The notes under the pieces are model-generated. The model made no database searches and was not told the DNA's origin. It worked only from the letters and a program-made list of their open reading frames with translations. Positions 1 to 9,021 of a stretch of DNA of 64,000 nucleotides are shown here, in pieces. Source of the stretch: Pandoraea capi (GTDB lineage: Bacteria > Pseudomonadota > Gammaproteobacteria > Burkholderiales > Burkholderiaceae); assembly GCF_902459735.1 (NCBI RefSeq), contig NZ_CABPRV010000008.1, positions 229,122-293,121 on the forward strand, written 5' to 3'. A program made the position numbers and the translations under genes. Within the stretch, counting starts at the first letter, position 1. Each line of letters opens with the position of its first letter.

Positions 1-525
1 CATGTCGGTGTTGCATGCCTTCATGCCGATGATGTTCTCGTGGCGCGACAGCTCGTGCAGCACTTCCGGGGCGATCGCGATACGCGTGCGATACGGAATT
101 TCGTAGATGAGGATCGGCAGCGGCGACTCGTCGGCGTAACGCAGGAAGTAGTCGCGGATACCGGCTTGCGTCGGGTTCGTGTAGTACGGCGTGAGCACCA
201 GCAGCCCGTCGGCACCGGCAGCGGCGAAATCGCGACCGGCCTCGATGGCGTCGTGATACCCCGGATCGAGCACGCCGGCGATGACCGGCACGTCGCGGCC
301 GTGCGCCTTGACCTCCTGCGCCGTGAGTTCGGCCATGCGCACCCGCTCGGCACGCGAGAGCGCGCCGTACTCACCGGTGCCGCCCAGCGGCACCACGCCG
401 TCGATGCCCTGCGCCAGCAAGTAGCGCATGAGCGCGCGGGCGGCATCGGCGTGAATCGTGTCGTCGGCGTTCACCGGCGTGGGGATCGCCGGGAAAATGC
501 CCTTGAGTTGTTCGGAGCGAAGCAT
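1..525 (-). CDS. DapA-family aldolase/dehydratase, 3' part cut by window edge
   Basis: The reading frame starts at an ATG at 523-525 and stays open to base 1, so only the first 175 residues are present. They show the N-terminal half of a class I aldolase TIM barrel of the dihydrodipicolinate synthase/N-acetylneuraminate lyase family: FPAIPTPV near the start, GGTGEYGALS (compare GTTGE), YEIPYRT with the conserved Tyr, and GMKACNTDM carrying the expected Schiff-base Lys. It lies 52 bp downstream of an ABC permease gene on the same strand, next to oxidoreductases. It is therefore more likely a catabolic family member (keto-sugar acid or hydroxy-amino acid breakdown) than the lysine-pathway enzyme. 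The substrate cannot be told from the sequence. Confidence 0.85.
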   Translation of the reverse strand, partial: MLRSEQLKGIFPAIPTPVNADDTIHADAARALMRYLLAQGIDGVVPLGGTGEYGALSRAERVRMAELTAQEVKAHGRDVPVIAGVLDPGYHDAIEAGRDFAAAGADGLLVLTPYYTNPTQAGIRDYFLRYADESPLPILIYEIPYRTRIAIAPEVLHELSRHENIIGMKACNTDM

Positions 526-577
526 GAGTTAAACGTCCGTGAATCGTGAGTTCGTGGAAATCGGAGACCGCATCGGT

Positions 578-2389
578 TCAGGTAGCCAGGCTGCGACGGC
601 GCAGACGCTCGGCCACCCAGATGAGTGCGGCGATGAAAAGGAACAGGCACGTGGAGACCGCGGCGATCACCGGCGAGATCTGCATCGTGATTTCGTCCCA
701 GAATTGCTTGGGCAACGTGGTCGACAAGCCGCCCGACGTGAACAGGGCAATCGTCAGTTCGTCGAACGACGTGGCGAACGCGAACAGGAACGACGAGAGC
801 AGACCGGCGCCGAGAATCGGGAACGTCACGCGACGCAGCGTCGCCCACGGACGCGCGCCGAGGCTGTACGCCGCCAGATCGAGGCGCGTGTCGTAGTTGC
901 GCAGCACCGCCATCATCGTGATGACGACATAGGGCACGGCCACAACGGTGTGGGCAAGCGTCAGTCCGACGCTGGATCCGACCAGCCCGACCTTGGCGAA
1001 GAAATAGAACACGCCCACGGCCAGGATCATGCGCGGCACCACGATGGGGGCGAGCACGAAGGCGAGCATTGCCGACTTGCCGCGCATGCCGCCGCGCACC
1101 AGCAGGAACGCAGCCGGTGTGCCGACGAGCATCGACAACAGCCCCGCACCGATGCCCACGAGCATCGAACGCGTGACGGCCTGCATCCACAGCGGCGAAT
1201 CCCAGATCTGCTGGTACCACTGGAGCGAGAAGCCCTTGGGCGGCCACGCCAGCCCCGAGGCCGAATCGAACGACATCGGAATCATCAGCAGCGCGGGCGC
1301 GGCGAGGAACACGACCAGCAGGAAGACGACCACGCGCAGCAACGGCCCGTCGCCCTGCTCGCCCTTGTGACGCGGCAACACATGCAGCAGCAGATCGGTG
1401 GCGCTGCCAAGCGTGGCGAGCACCTTCTCGCCGAGCGAACGGCTCCAGCCGCCGCGACGCTTGCCTGCCTTCGCGTCGCCCGCGCCGCCGGCCATCGTCG
1501 AGAGACCGACCATGCGGTCGTAGACGAAGAACACGACCAGCACCACGGCAAGCAGCAACACGGAAATCGCGCCGGCAAAGCCCCAGTTCAGCGCCTGCAT
1601 CACCTGATCGATGATGAGCTGCGTGATCATGGTTTCGTGACGTCCGCCGAGCAGCGTCGGCGTAATGAAGAAGCCGATCGCGGTGACGAACACCATCAGC
1701 GCACCGGCCGCCACGCCCGGCAGCGACAACGGGAAATACACGCGCCAGAAGACCGTACCGGGACGCGCGCCGAGCGTCGAGGCTGCGCTCGGCAGACGAC
1801 GGTCGATGTTCTCCATGACGGAGAGCATCGTGAGCACCGCCAGCGGCATGAGCGCATGCACCATCCCCAACACCACGGCCGGGAAGCTGTAGAGCAGCGA
1901 GAGCGGCTGATCGATCAGACCGAGATCGAGCAGCGTGCGGTTGACGACCCCGTTACGGCCGAGCAGCACCACCCATGCGAACGTGCGCACGAGGAAACTC
2001 GTCCAGAACGAGAGCAGCAGCCAGAACAGCAAGCGCTGCTTGCGCGCACCACTGAGCGTGGAGAGCCGATAGGCAATCGGATAGCCCGTGAGCACCGCGA
2101 AGAAGGTCGTGTACAGCGAGACCTTCAGGGTAATGAGCAGCACCTCGACATACACCGACGAGGCGAACAGCCGCTGGTACTCGGCGAAAGTGAAACCGCT
2201 CTCGCCGCGAATGCTCAGCAGCAGCAACTGGCCGACCGGATAGATCAGCATCACCGCCAGCAGGATGACGATGGGCGCGGCCATGAACAGCGGGCGCAGA
2301 CGCGCACGCCACGGCGAGCGACGCGGCGTCGGCTGCACCGGTTGCGAGGGTTGGGAGGACGAAGGGCGAACCACGGCGGAAGCACTCAT
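578..2389 (-). CDS. ABC transporter permease, two permease modules fused in one 603-aa protein
   Basis: This is the membrane part of a binding-protein-dependent importer of the spermidine/putrescine/2-aminoethylphosphonate type. Residues about 30-300 form one hydrophobic module with the EAA-type loop STLGARPGTVFWRVYFPLSL. Residues about 345-600 form a second module with its own loop, YSLGARPWATLRRVTFPIL. A polar linker of about 45 residues rich in Gly, Lys and Arg separates them. In PotB/PotC systems these are two proteins; here one chain should supply both halves of the channel, as in FbpB or ThiP. The ATG lies 3 nt after the ATPase stop codon, so the two genes are surely co-transcribed. Confidence 0.9.
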   Translation of the reverse strand: MSASAVVRPSSSQPSQPVQPTPRRSPWRARLRPLFMAAPIVILLAVMLIYPVGQLLLLSIRGESGFTFAEYQRLFASSVYVEVLLITLKVSLYTTFFAVLTGYPIAYRLSTLSGARKQRLLFWLLLSFWTSFLVRTFAWVVLLGRNGVVNRTLLDLGLIDQPLSLLYSFPAVVLGMVHALMPLAVLTMLSVMENIDRRLPSAASTLGARPGTVFWRVYFPLSLPGVAAGALMVFVTAIGFFITPTLLGGRHETMITQLIIDQVMQALNWGFAGAISVLLLAVVLVVFFVYDRMVGLSTMAGGAGDAKAGKRRGGWSRSLGEKVLATLGSATDLLLHVLPRHKGEQGDGPLLRVVVFLLVVFLAAPALLMIPMSFDSASGLAWPPKGFSLQWYQQIWDSPLWMQAVTRSMLVGIGAGLLSMLVGTPAAFLLVRGGMRGKSAMLAFVLAPIVVPRMILAVGVFYFFAKVGLVGSSVGLTLAHTVVAVPYVVITMMAVLRNYDTRLDLAAYSLGARPWATLRRVTFPILGAGLLSSFLFAFATSFDELTIALFTSGGLSTTLPKQFWDEITMQISPVIAAVSTCLFLFIAALIWVAERLRRRSLAT

Positions 2390-2392
2390 GAC

Positions 2393-3505
2393 TTACCCCG
2401 CGATCGCCACGGCGTCATCGGCGTGCCAGGCGAGGCCCAGCGTCTGACCGATTTCGTAACGGTTACCCTGTCGATGCGTCGGGAAGGCCGCCACGAGCGA
2501 CTTGCTCGCGTCGCCGCCCGTCACCGCCGATTGCAGATACAGCTTCGTCATACCGCCGGTGACCATGATGTCGGTGAGCTTCGCCGAAATCGTGGCTACA
2601 CCGTCCGCACCCGATCGACCGTCGTGAATGTGCAGGTTCTGCGGACGCAGCATGAGCTTGACCGGACGGCCGCGCTCGATCTGCGCGTCGTAGACCATCG
2701 CGCCGGCACCACCGGCGGCATCGACACCCGGCATCGCCACGCGCACCTGATCGCCCGCCCGCTCGAGCACCGTGGCGTCGAGCAGATTGGATTCACCAAG
2801 GAAGTCGGCAACGAACACGCTCTTCGGACGGAAATACAGATCGTCCGGCGTGCCCAGTTGCGCGATCTCGCCGGCGTTCATCAGGCAGATGCGATCGGAC
2901 ATCGTCATCGCTTCTTCCTGATCGTGCGTGACGTACACGATGGTGGTGCCGAGCTCTCGGTGGATGCGCTTGATTTCGAGCTGCATGTGATCGCGCAGCT
3001 TCTTGTCGAGCGCGCCCAGCGGCTCGTCCATCAGAATGATCGACGGCCGGTAGACCATGCAGCGCGCGAGCGCAATGCGCTGCTGCTGACCACCCGAGAG
3101 TTCGCGCGGATAGCGCTCTGCCACGTGCGGCAGATGCACCATTTCCAGCGCGTTCATGACCATCTTGCGAGCCTCGGCGGCATCGGTGCGACGCATCTGC
3201 AACGGGAACGCGATGTTTTCCGCCACCGTCATGTGGGGGAACAGCGCGTAGTTCTGGAACACCATGCCGATGTCGCGCTCGTACGGCGCACCGTACGTGA
3301 CATCGGCCCCATTGATGCGGATGGCGCCCGCATCGGGCTGCGACAGACCGGCGATGAGCGAGAGCAACGTGGTCTTGCCCGAGCCGCTGGGGCCGAGCAA
3401 GGTCAGGAATTCGCCCTGGGCGACATCGAGATCGGTCGGCGCCAGCGCTACGAAATCGCCGTAGCGTTTGGACAGGCCCGAGACTTGAAGATTGGCAACG
3501 GTCAT
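2393..3505 (-). CDS. ABC transporter ATP-binding protein, PotA-like
   Basis: This 370-aa ATPase energises the importer encoded around it. Visible motifs are Walker A GPSGSGKT (residues 38-45), the Q-loop in VFQNYALFP (about 83-90), signature LSGGQQQR (136-143), Walker B IILMDEP (156-162) and the switch His in YVTHDQEEAM. The C-terminal 130 residues match a TOBE-type regulatory domain in length and position. MRPQNLHIHDG near residue 285 resembles the RPE(D/N) motif of that domain. The gene sits between the binding protein (upstream) and the fused permease (downstream), all on the minus strand. Confidence 0.93.
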   Translation of the reverse strand: MTVANLQVSGLSKRYGDFVALAPTDLDVAQGEFLTLLGPSGSGKTTLLSLIAGLSQPDAGAIRINGADVTYGAPYERDIGMVFQNYALFPHMTVAENIAFPLQMRRTDAAEARKMVMNALEMVHLPHVAERYPRELSGGQQQRIALARCMVYRPSIILMDEPLGALDKKLRDHMQLEIKRIHRELGTTIVYVTHDQEEAMTMSDRICLMNAGEIAQLGTPDDLYFRPKSVFVADFLGESNLLDATVLERAGDQVRVAMPGVDAAGGAGAMVYDAQIERGRPVKLMLRPQNLHIHDGRSGADGVATISAKLTDIMVTGGMTKLYLQSAVTGGDASKSLVAAFPTHRQGNRYEIGQTLGLAWHADDAVAIAG

Positions 3506-3550
3506 GAGATCAGCACCCCAAAAAACATGAAACGGAACGGCAGGTGAGGA

Positions 3551-4681
3551 TCAGGTCAGGATCCAGCGGTTGAAACGTTCGAGCGCAACGCTCTGGTTCT
3601 GCTGCCAGAACTGGGCGTTGATATGCACGCCGCTCTTCATGTTGTCCGGGAAGGTCGGGCAGTTCTTTGCGATCTCCGGCTTCACGTAATTGAACGCTTC
3701 GGGCTGCGTCATGCCGGCGGGGAAGTACTTGACCAGTTCCGCCTGACGCTTCGGATCGCTCGCGAACTTGATGAACTCGCGGCAAGCGGCCGCGTTCGGC
3801 GTGCCCTTGAGAATCGACCAGTTATCGACACCCCAGATGTTCTGGTTCCAGACGATCTCGACCGGCACGCCGTTGGCCTGTGCCGACTGCGCACGCGAGG
3901 CCCACGTGGCGACCATGTCCACTTCGCCCGAGCCGAGCATCTGCTCGACCTGTGCACCGGTCGTCCACCACACGGCGACCTGCTTGGCGATCTTGTCCAG
4001 GCTCTTGAACGCGCGGTCGAAGTCGCACGGATACACCGAGCCCGGCGCAACGCCGTCGGCAAGCAGTGCCTGTTCGATGGTGTCGAACGGATACTTGCGA
4101 ATCGAGCGGCGGCCCGGGAAGTCCTTCACGTTCCACAGGTCGGCCCACGACGTCGGCGCCTTGCGGCCCTTGAACGCGTCGGTGCGATAGGCCAGCACCG
4201 TCGAGTAGACGTTGGTCCCCACGCCGAACGGCGACATGTACTGCTTCGGGATCTTGGCGATGGTCGGGTCCGACTCGAGACCGTGACGCTCCAGATACTC
4301 CTTGCCCCCGCCGGTCAGCAGCAGGATCGCGGGCTGGCTGATCTTCGCCATGTCCCACGTGTAGCTGCCGGCTTCGACCATGCTCTTGATCTGCGCGGTC
4401 GGCTCGGCGTTCGCCTGCACACCGACGACTTCGATGCCCGTCGCCTTGGCGAACGGCTTGTAGTACACGGCGTCGTACGCCTTCGTGTAAATGCCGCCGT
4501 CGTCACGCACGACGATGCGCTTGGTCGCGGCGCGCGAGGGCGTCCACACGAACGGGAAGGCAACGGCGGCCGCGCCGACGAGCGCCGTCTTCATGGCCGT
4601 GCGACGGCCCGGTTGTGCGAGCGACGCTGCGTTGTTGTCTACGGAATCGAGCGGGCTTGCAGAGGTCTTGCGTTTCATCAT
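3551..4681 (-). CDS. ABC transporter periplasmic substrate-binding protein with Tat-like signal
   Basis: This is an extracellular solute-binding protein of the PotD/PotF (family 1) type, about 376 aa. I start it at the MMKRK Met pair (4676-4681) because GGAG lies just upstream; a longer reading to 4735 has no such site. The N-terminus has a twin-arginine signature GRRTAMK followed by a hydrophobic stretch (ALVGAAAVAFPFVW) and SRAA, so Tat export is predicted. The mature part carries typical type II binding-protein text (SWADLWNVKDFPGRR, GEVDMVATWASR). It precedes the ATPase and permease genes of the same importer. The ligand is unknown; polyamines, opines and aminophosphonates use this family. 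Confidence 0.88.
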   Translation of the reverse strand: MMKRKTSASPLDSVDNNAASLAQPGRRTAMKTALVGAAAVAFPFVWTPSRAATKRIVVRDDGGIYTKAYDAVYYKPFAKATGIEVVGVQANAEPTAQIKSMVEAGSYTWDMAKISQPAILLLTGGGKEYLERHGLESDPTIAKIPKQYMSPFGVGTNVYSTVLAYRTDAFKGRKAPTSWADLWNVKDFPGRRSIRKYPFDTIEQALLADGVAPGSVYPCDFDRAFKSLDKIAKQVAVWWTTGAQVEQMLGSGEVDMVATWASRAQSAQANGVPVEIVWNQNIWGVDNWSILKGTPNAAACREFIKFASDPKRQAELVKYFPAGMTQPEAFNYVKPEIAKNCPTFPDNMKSGVHINAQFWQQNQSVALERFNRWILT

Positions 4682-4811
4682 GGTCTCCGGTCTTGACTGG
4701 GAGGGTGGGCGCGGCGACGGACGCGATTTCGGCACAGCCGCCGCGCGCGCAGTTATGGCAAAACAAACAGCAAAACGTGAAAAACGAAAATGTCGTGGAT
4801 GTGCCGACCGC

Positions 4812-6248
4812 TCAGGGAACGAGGCGCCCCGGGTTGAACAGCTGGTTCGGATCGAGCGCCGCCTTCACGGTGCGCATCAGGGCAAGCTCCGCCGGTGCCT
4901 TGTAGCGCTGCATCAGCGGCAGGCCCGTCTGGCCGACGCCGTGTTCCGCGCTGAACGTACCCGACAGACGCGCCGCGACGTCGTTCACGCAGGCGCGCAT
5001 CGCGTCGCCCATGGCCGCGCTGTCGGCGAGCGCCGCCCACGCGGCGAACGAGAACATCGGAATGAAGTGCACGTTGCCGTCGCCCATATGGCCGACGATG
5101 GCGATGTCCAGCCCCGGCACGATGGCATGCACCGCACGCGTGGACGCTTCGATGAATTCGGGAACGCTCGACACCGGCACGGCGCAATCGGTCGTGAGGC
5201 CGATGGCGGCCTTCTTGTTCGCCTCGCTCACGCTGTGACGCACTTCCCACAGGTCGGCGCGCTGTGTTTCGTTCGCGGCAACGACGGCGTCTTCCACCAG
5301 GCCCTTCTCGATGGCGTCGCCCAACGTTTCGGTCAGTACCGCTTCGAGCCCTTCGGCGTCGCGCGTGTCGCCCAGTTCGACAAGCACGTGCCAGGCATGA
5401 GCGCCGGTAAGCGGATTGCGGCGATTCGGCACGTTCGCCAGCACCAGATCCAGCTGGTGACGATTCATGATTTCGAACGCGGACAGACGCGAGCCGCAGA
5501 CGTTCTGGAACATGCCGAGAATCTGCTGCGCGGCAGCCGGATCGCGCGGGGCGAACCAGGCAAGCGCGTGATGCGTGGGCAGCGGGTGGAGCTTGAGCGC
5601 CGCCGCCGTGATGATGCCCAGCGTGCCCTCCGCGCCGATGAACAGATGCTTGAGATCGATGCCGGTGTTGTCCTTGCGCAGCGCACGCAATCCGTCCCAG
5701 ATCGTGCCGTCGGCCAGCACGACTTCGAGACCCAGCACGTTCTCGCGGGTGTTGCCGTATCGCAGCACGCTCGTGCCGCCCGCATTGGTCGAGAGCGTGC
5801 CGCCGATCTGGCACGACCCCTCGGCGCCGAGGCTGACCGGGTAGAGACGCCCGACGTCGGCCGCCGCATCCTGCACGGTTTTCAGAATGCACCCAGCTTC
5901 GACGACCATCGAACCGTTGGCCGCGTCGATCTGACGGATATGACGCATGCGCGCCAGATTCAGGATCACAGGGGCCGGGCCGCCTGTCGCCGGCACCGCG
6001 CCGCCGCACAGGCTCGTATTACCACCCTGTGGGAGGATCGGCACCCCGGCAGCCGCGCACAGCTTCACAATGTCGCTGACCTGCTCGGTCGACGACGGCA
6101 GCACCACGCACAGGGCTTCGCCCCGGTAGCGCCCGCGCCAGTCTTCCGTGTAACCGGCGGTGTCGGGCGCGCTCGTGAGCACGGCGTCCGCGCCCAGCGC
6201 GTCCTGCAACCGGTTCAACAGGGTCTCTTGCGTGACTGCGTCGTTCAT
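4812..6248 (-). CDS. FAD-binding oxidoreductase, GlcD/D-2-hydroxyacid dehydrogenase type
   Basis: This 478-aa flavoenzyme of the VAO/PCMH fold probably oxidises a 2-hydroxy acid and passes electrons to a carrier such as ETF or quinone. The PP-loop region LPQGGNTSLCGGAVP and SCQIGGTLSTNAGGTSVLRYG bind FAD. HLFIGAEGTLGIITAA is a family hallmark, and the C-terminal cap ends in SAEHGVGQTGLPLM and NPGRL. I start it at MNDAVTQ (6246-6248) because AGGAG lies upstream and the 30 residues before it are Arg-rich and unlike the family. About 130 bp separate it from the binding-protein gene on the same strand. The substrate is presumably linked to the neighbouring DapA-like enzyme. Confidence 0.88.
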   Translation of the reverse strand: MNDAVTQETLLNRLQDALGADAVLTSAPDTAGYTEDWRGRYRGEALCVVLPSSTEQVSDIVKLCAAAGVPILPQGGNTSLCGGAVPATGGPAPVILNLARMRHIRQIDAANGSMVVEAGCILKTVQDAAADVGRLYPVSLGAEGSCQIGGTLSTNAGGTSVLRYGNTRENVLGLEVVLADGTIWDGLRALRKDNTGIDLKHLFIGAEGTLGIITAAALKLHPLPTHHALAWFAPRDPAAAQQILGMFQNVCGSRLSAFEIMNRHQLDLVLANVPNRRNPLTGAHAWHVLVELGDTRDAEGLEAVLTETLGDAIEKGLVEDAVVAANETQRADLWEVRHSVSEANKKAAIGLTTDCAVPVSSVPEFIEASTRAVHAIVPGLDIAIVGHMGDGNVHFIPMFSFAAWAALADSAAMGDAMRACVNDVAARLSGTFSAEHGVGQTGLPLMQRYKAPAELALMRTVKAALDPNQLFNPGRLVP

Positions 6249-6362
6249 TGCCTGCCTGCTCCTGAATGCGTCGGTTCGACTGCCCCGCTGCGTGCCTCGC
6301 CGTCTGCTATGACTGTACGCAACGAGCGGTGTTGCCATGCCAGACGCCCGTCTGGCGATTTG

Positions 6363-6416
6363 TTGTAATCAAGGATAGGCGAGAAAAAATTGCAATAAAA
6401 TATCTTTAATTGCAAT
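6363..6416. promoter_or_regulatory. AT-rich divergent control region with twin ATTGCAAT palindromes
   Basis: Between the divergent dehydrogenase (start 6248) and aldehyde dehydrogenase (start 6519) genes, the otherwise GC-rich DNA turns AT-rich. Two identical self-complementary ATTGCAAT octamers lie at 6389-6396 and 6409-6416, 20 bp centre to centre or about two helical turns. A degenerate TTGTAAT lies at 6363-6369. This fits a dimeric regulator binding one DNA face and controlling both operons. No regulator gene is visible next to it. Promoter elements cannot be fixed. Confidence 0.5.
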
Positions 6417-6518
6417 GCGCTCATTTTAGGTGTTTATGCGGATGTGACCCATACGGCGGTCAACGCTCTCGTGAGTTAAGTGATAATGGCTCCACCCTTC
6501 ACACGAGGTGCCGTCGAC

Positions 6519-7994
6519 ATGCCCGAAGCTACACACTTCATCGGCAATCAGTGGGTTGCCCCCGCCAAACGCGCCGGGGTTTCCGCCGCTTCCGCAGGTG
6601 CCGCGAACACGGTCATTGCTGTCATCGATCCGTCCGACGGTCAGCCGTTCACCGAAATCGCCCGGGGCGACGCCGAAGACATCGACCGTGCCGTGCGCGC
6701 GGCACGCGCCGCCTTCGACGGCGACTGGGGCCACATGGCCGCTGCCGAGCGCGGGCGCACGCTATACGCCCTATCGACGCTGCTCGCCAGACATCAGGAA
6801 GAACTCGCGCAACTCGAAGCCCGCGACACCGGCAAGCCGCTCAAGCAGGCGCGCGCCGATGCGGCGGCCATCGTGCGTTACTTCGAGTTCTACGCCGGCG
6901 CGGCCGACAAGCTCCATGGCGAGACCATTCCCTATCAGCAGGGCTTCACCGTCTTTACGGTGCGCGAGCCGCATGGCGTGACCGGTCACATCATTCCGTG
7001 GAATTACCCGCTGCAAATCTTCGGCCGTAGCGTCGCCGCCGCCCTCGCGACCGGCAACGCCTGTGTCGTCAAACCGGCCGAAGACGCCTGCCTGTCGCTG
7101 CTGCGGGTGGCCGAACTGTCGAAGGAAGCCGGTCTACCTGCGGGCGCGCTCAACATCGTGACGGGCTATGGCGCCGAGGCCGGCGCCGCGCTCGCCCGGC
7201 ATCCGGGCATCGACCACATCTCGTTCACCGGCTCGCCCGCGACCGGCACGCTGATCTCGCAGATGGCCGCCGAGCACCACACACCGGTCACGCTCGAACT
7301 CGGCGGCAAGTCGCCGCAGATCGTCTTCGCCGATGCCGACATGGACGCCGTGCTGCCGGTGGTCGTGAACGCCATCGTGCAGAACGCCGGGCAGACCTGC
7401 TCAGCAGGCAGCCGCCTGCTCGTGCAGCGCGACGCCTACGAAACCGTGCTCGCCCATCTGGCAGACGCGTTCGCACGCCTGCGCGTGGGACCGTCGCAGG
7501 ACGATCTCGACCTCGGCCCGCTCATCAATGCCCGTCAGCAGCAACGCGTATGGGACTTCCTGTCCGAAGCGCAGCACGACGGCATTGCCGTCATGTCGCA
7601 GGGCGAAGTGACCGGCAGCGCCCCCGAAGCGGGGTTCTATCAGGCGCCCACGCTACTGCGCGACGTGCCGGACACGCATCGTCTGGCGCGTGAAGAAGTG
7701 TTCGGGCCGGTCCTGGCCGCCATGCCGTTCACCGACGAAGCGGATGCCGTGCGTCTGGCCAACGGCACGCCTTACGGGCTGGCCGCCGGCGTCTGGACGC
7801 GCGACGGCGGACGACAGATGCGTCTGGCACGCCACATTCGCGCGGGACAGATCTTCATCAACAACTACGGCGCAGGCGGCGGCGTGGAGTTGCCCTTCGG
7901 CGGCATGAAGCATTCCGGTCACGGTCGTGAGAAAGGCTTCGAAGCGCTTTACGGGTTCACGACGCTCAAGACCGTCGCCATCCGGCACGGTTGA
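6519..7994 (+). CDS. NAD(P)-dependent aldehyde dehydrogenase
   Basis: This 491-aa ALDH-superfamily enzyme oxidises an aldehyde to a carboxylate in the cytoplasm. Key motifs are IIPWNYPLQI, ITFGSP-like FTGSPATGTLI, VTLELGGKSPQIVF with the catalytic Glu, and NAGQTCSAGSRLLV with the catalytic Cys. EEVFGPVL and PFGGMKHSGHGREKG follow near the C-terminus. The ATG at 6519 is preferred over an in-frame start at 6480 because the shorter protein fits the family and GAGG lies about 10 nt upstream. It resembles the betaine-/gamma-aminobutyraldehyde dehydrogenase group, but the substrate is not determined. It heads the rightward half of the catabolic island. Confidence 0.92.
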   Translation: MPEATHFIGNQWVAPAKRAGVSAASAGAANTVIAVIDPSDGQPFTEIARGDAEDIDRAVRAARAAFDGDWGHMAAAERGRTLYALSTLLARHQEELAQLEARDTGKPLKQARADAAAIVRYFEFYAGAADKLHGETIPYQQGFTVFTVREPHGVTGHIIPWNYPLQIFGRSVAAALATGNACVVKPAEDACLSLLRVAELSKEAGLPAGALNIVTGYGAEAGAALARHPGIDHISFTGSPATGTLISQMAAEHHTPVTLELGGKSPQIVFADADMDAVLPVVVNAIVQNAGQTCSAGSRLLVQRDAYETVLAHLADAFARLRVGPSQDDLDLGPLINARQQQRVWDFLSEAQHDGIAVMSQGEVTGSAPEAGFYQAPTLLRDVPDTHRLAREEVFGPVLAAMPFTDEADAVRLANGTPYGLAAGVWTRDGGRQMRLARHIRAGQIFINNYGAGGGVELPFGGMKHSGHGREKGFEALYGFTTLKTVAIRHG

Positions 7995-8134
7995 TCCGCC
8001 GCCCCCGACAGTTCTCAGCATCACGCCACCTGAAATAGTCGCAACGAACAGATCGCAGTGAAGCGCCAAAGGCTCCCTGACCACCGGGCGCTTCGCGTCG
8101 AAAAATGCACATCAGGGACCTTTGGAGACAAGGC

Positions 8135-8893
8135 ATGCGTTTGCAAGAGAAAGTGGCTATCGTGACAGGCGCCGGATCGGGATTCGGCGAAGGCATTGCC
8201 AGGACGTTCGCACGCGAAGGCGCTGCGGTCATCGTGAACGATCTGAATCGCGAAGCCGGTGAGCGAGTGGCGCGCGAGATCGCCGACGCGGGCGGACGCG
8301 CCGCGTTCGTGTACGGCGACGTTTCCCTCGAAGGCGATCACGTCACGCTGCTCGACGAAGCCGTAACGCGTTTCGGACGTCTCGACATCGTGGTCAATAA
8401 CGCGGGCACCACGCACCGCAACAAGCCGTTGCTCGAAGTCACCGAGGCCGAGTTCGACCGTGTCTATGCGGTAAACGTGAAAAGCATCTTCTGGAGTGCG
8501 CGCGCGGTCATCCCCTATTTCCAGCAGCGCGGCGGTGGCGTGATGATCAACATTGCCTCGACGGCCGGCGTGCGCCCGCGCCCGGGCCTCGTCTGGTACA
8601 ACGGCAGCAAAGGCGCCGTGATCACCGCAAGCAAGGCGATGGCCGCCGAATTCGGGCCGCAGAACATTCGCGTGAACTGCGTCAATCCGGTCATCGGCGA
8701 CACGGGCCTGACCGCTGAATTCATGGGCGTGCCCAACACGCCCGAGAACCGCGCCAAATTCCTCGCGGGCATTCCGCTGGGACGCTTCTCCACCCCCCAG
8801 GACATCGCCAACGCCTGTCTTTACCTCGCAAGCGACGACGCCGCCTTCATCACCGGCGTGTGCCTCGAAGTCGACGGCGGGCGCTGCATCTGA
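8135..8893 (+). CDS. SDR-family oxidoreductase
   Basis: This 252-aa classical short-chain dehydrogenase/reductase has the Rossmann motif TGAGSGFGEG at residues 10-19 and NNAG in the middle. Catalytic Ser lies in NIASTAG and the YxxxK pair in WYNGSKGAV, and the C-terminus ends ITGVCLEVDGGRCI. The ATG at 8135 is chosen over 8105 because GGAGA lies 6 nt upstream and the protein then starts MRLQEKVAIVTG as usual. It probably interconverts an alcohol and a carbonyl in the pathway served by the adjacent aldehyde dehydrogenase and MFS carrier, all on the same strand. Confidence 0.9.
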   Translation: MRLQEKVAIVTGAGSGFGEGIARTFAREGAAVIVNDLNREAGERVAREIADAGGRAAFVYGDVSLEGDHVTLLDEAVTRFGRLDIVVNNAGTTHRNKPLLEVTEAEFDRVYAVNVKSIFWSARAVIPYFQQRGGGVMINIASTAGVRPRPGLVWYNGSKGAVITASKAMAAEFGPQNIRVNCVNPVIGDTGLTAEFMGVPNTPENRAKFLAGIPLGRFSTPQDIANACLYLASDDAAFITGVCLEVDGGRCI

Positions 8894-9021
8894 GGCGCGC
8901 TGCCCGAGCTCTCCCAACATCCGTACGCCGAAGTTCATTGCGTTTCCAGCAGTCGGTAGCACCCGTAGTTGTCACACAAACATAACTAGACAACACCTCG
9001 TCAAACCGGAGGAGATTCCGT

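Noticed and set aside
539-3547. Rightward 1002-aa open frame opposite the ABC transporter genes
   Set aside because: It is Arg/His/Gln-rich with no domain, and lies antisense to three well-supported transporter genes; a GC-rich shadow frame.
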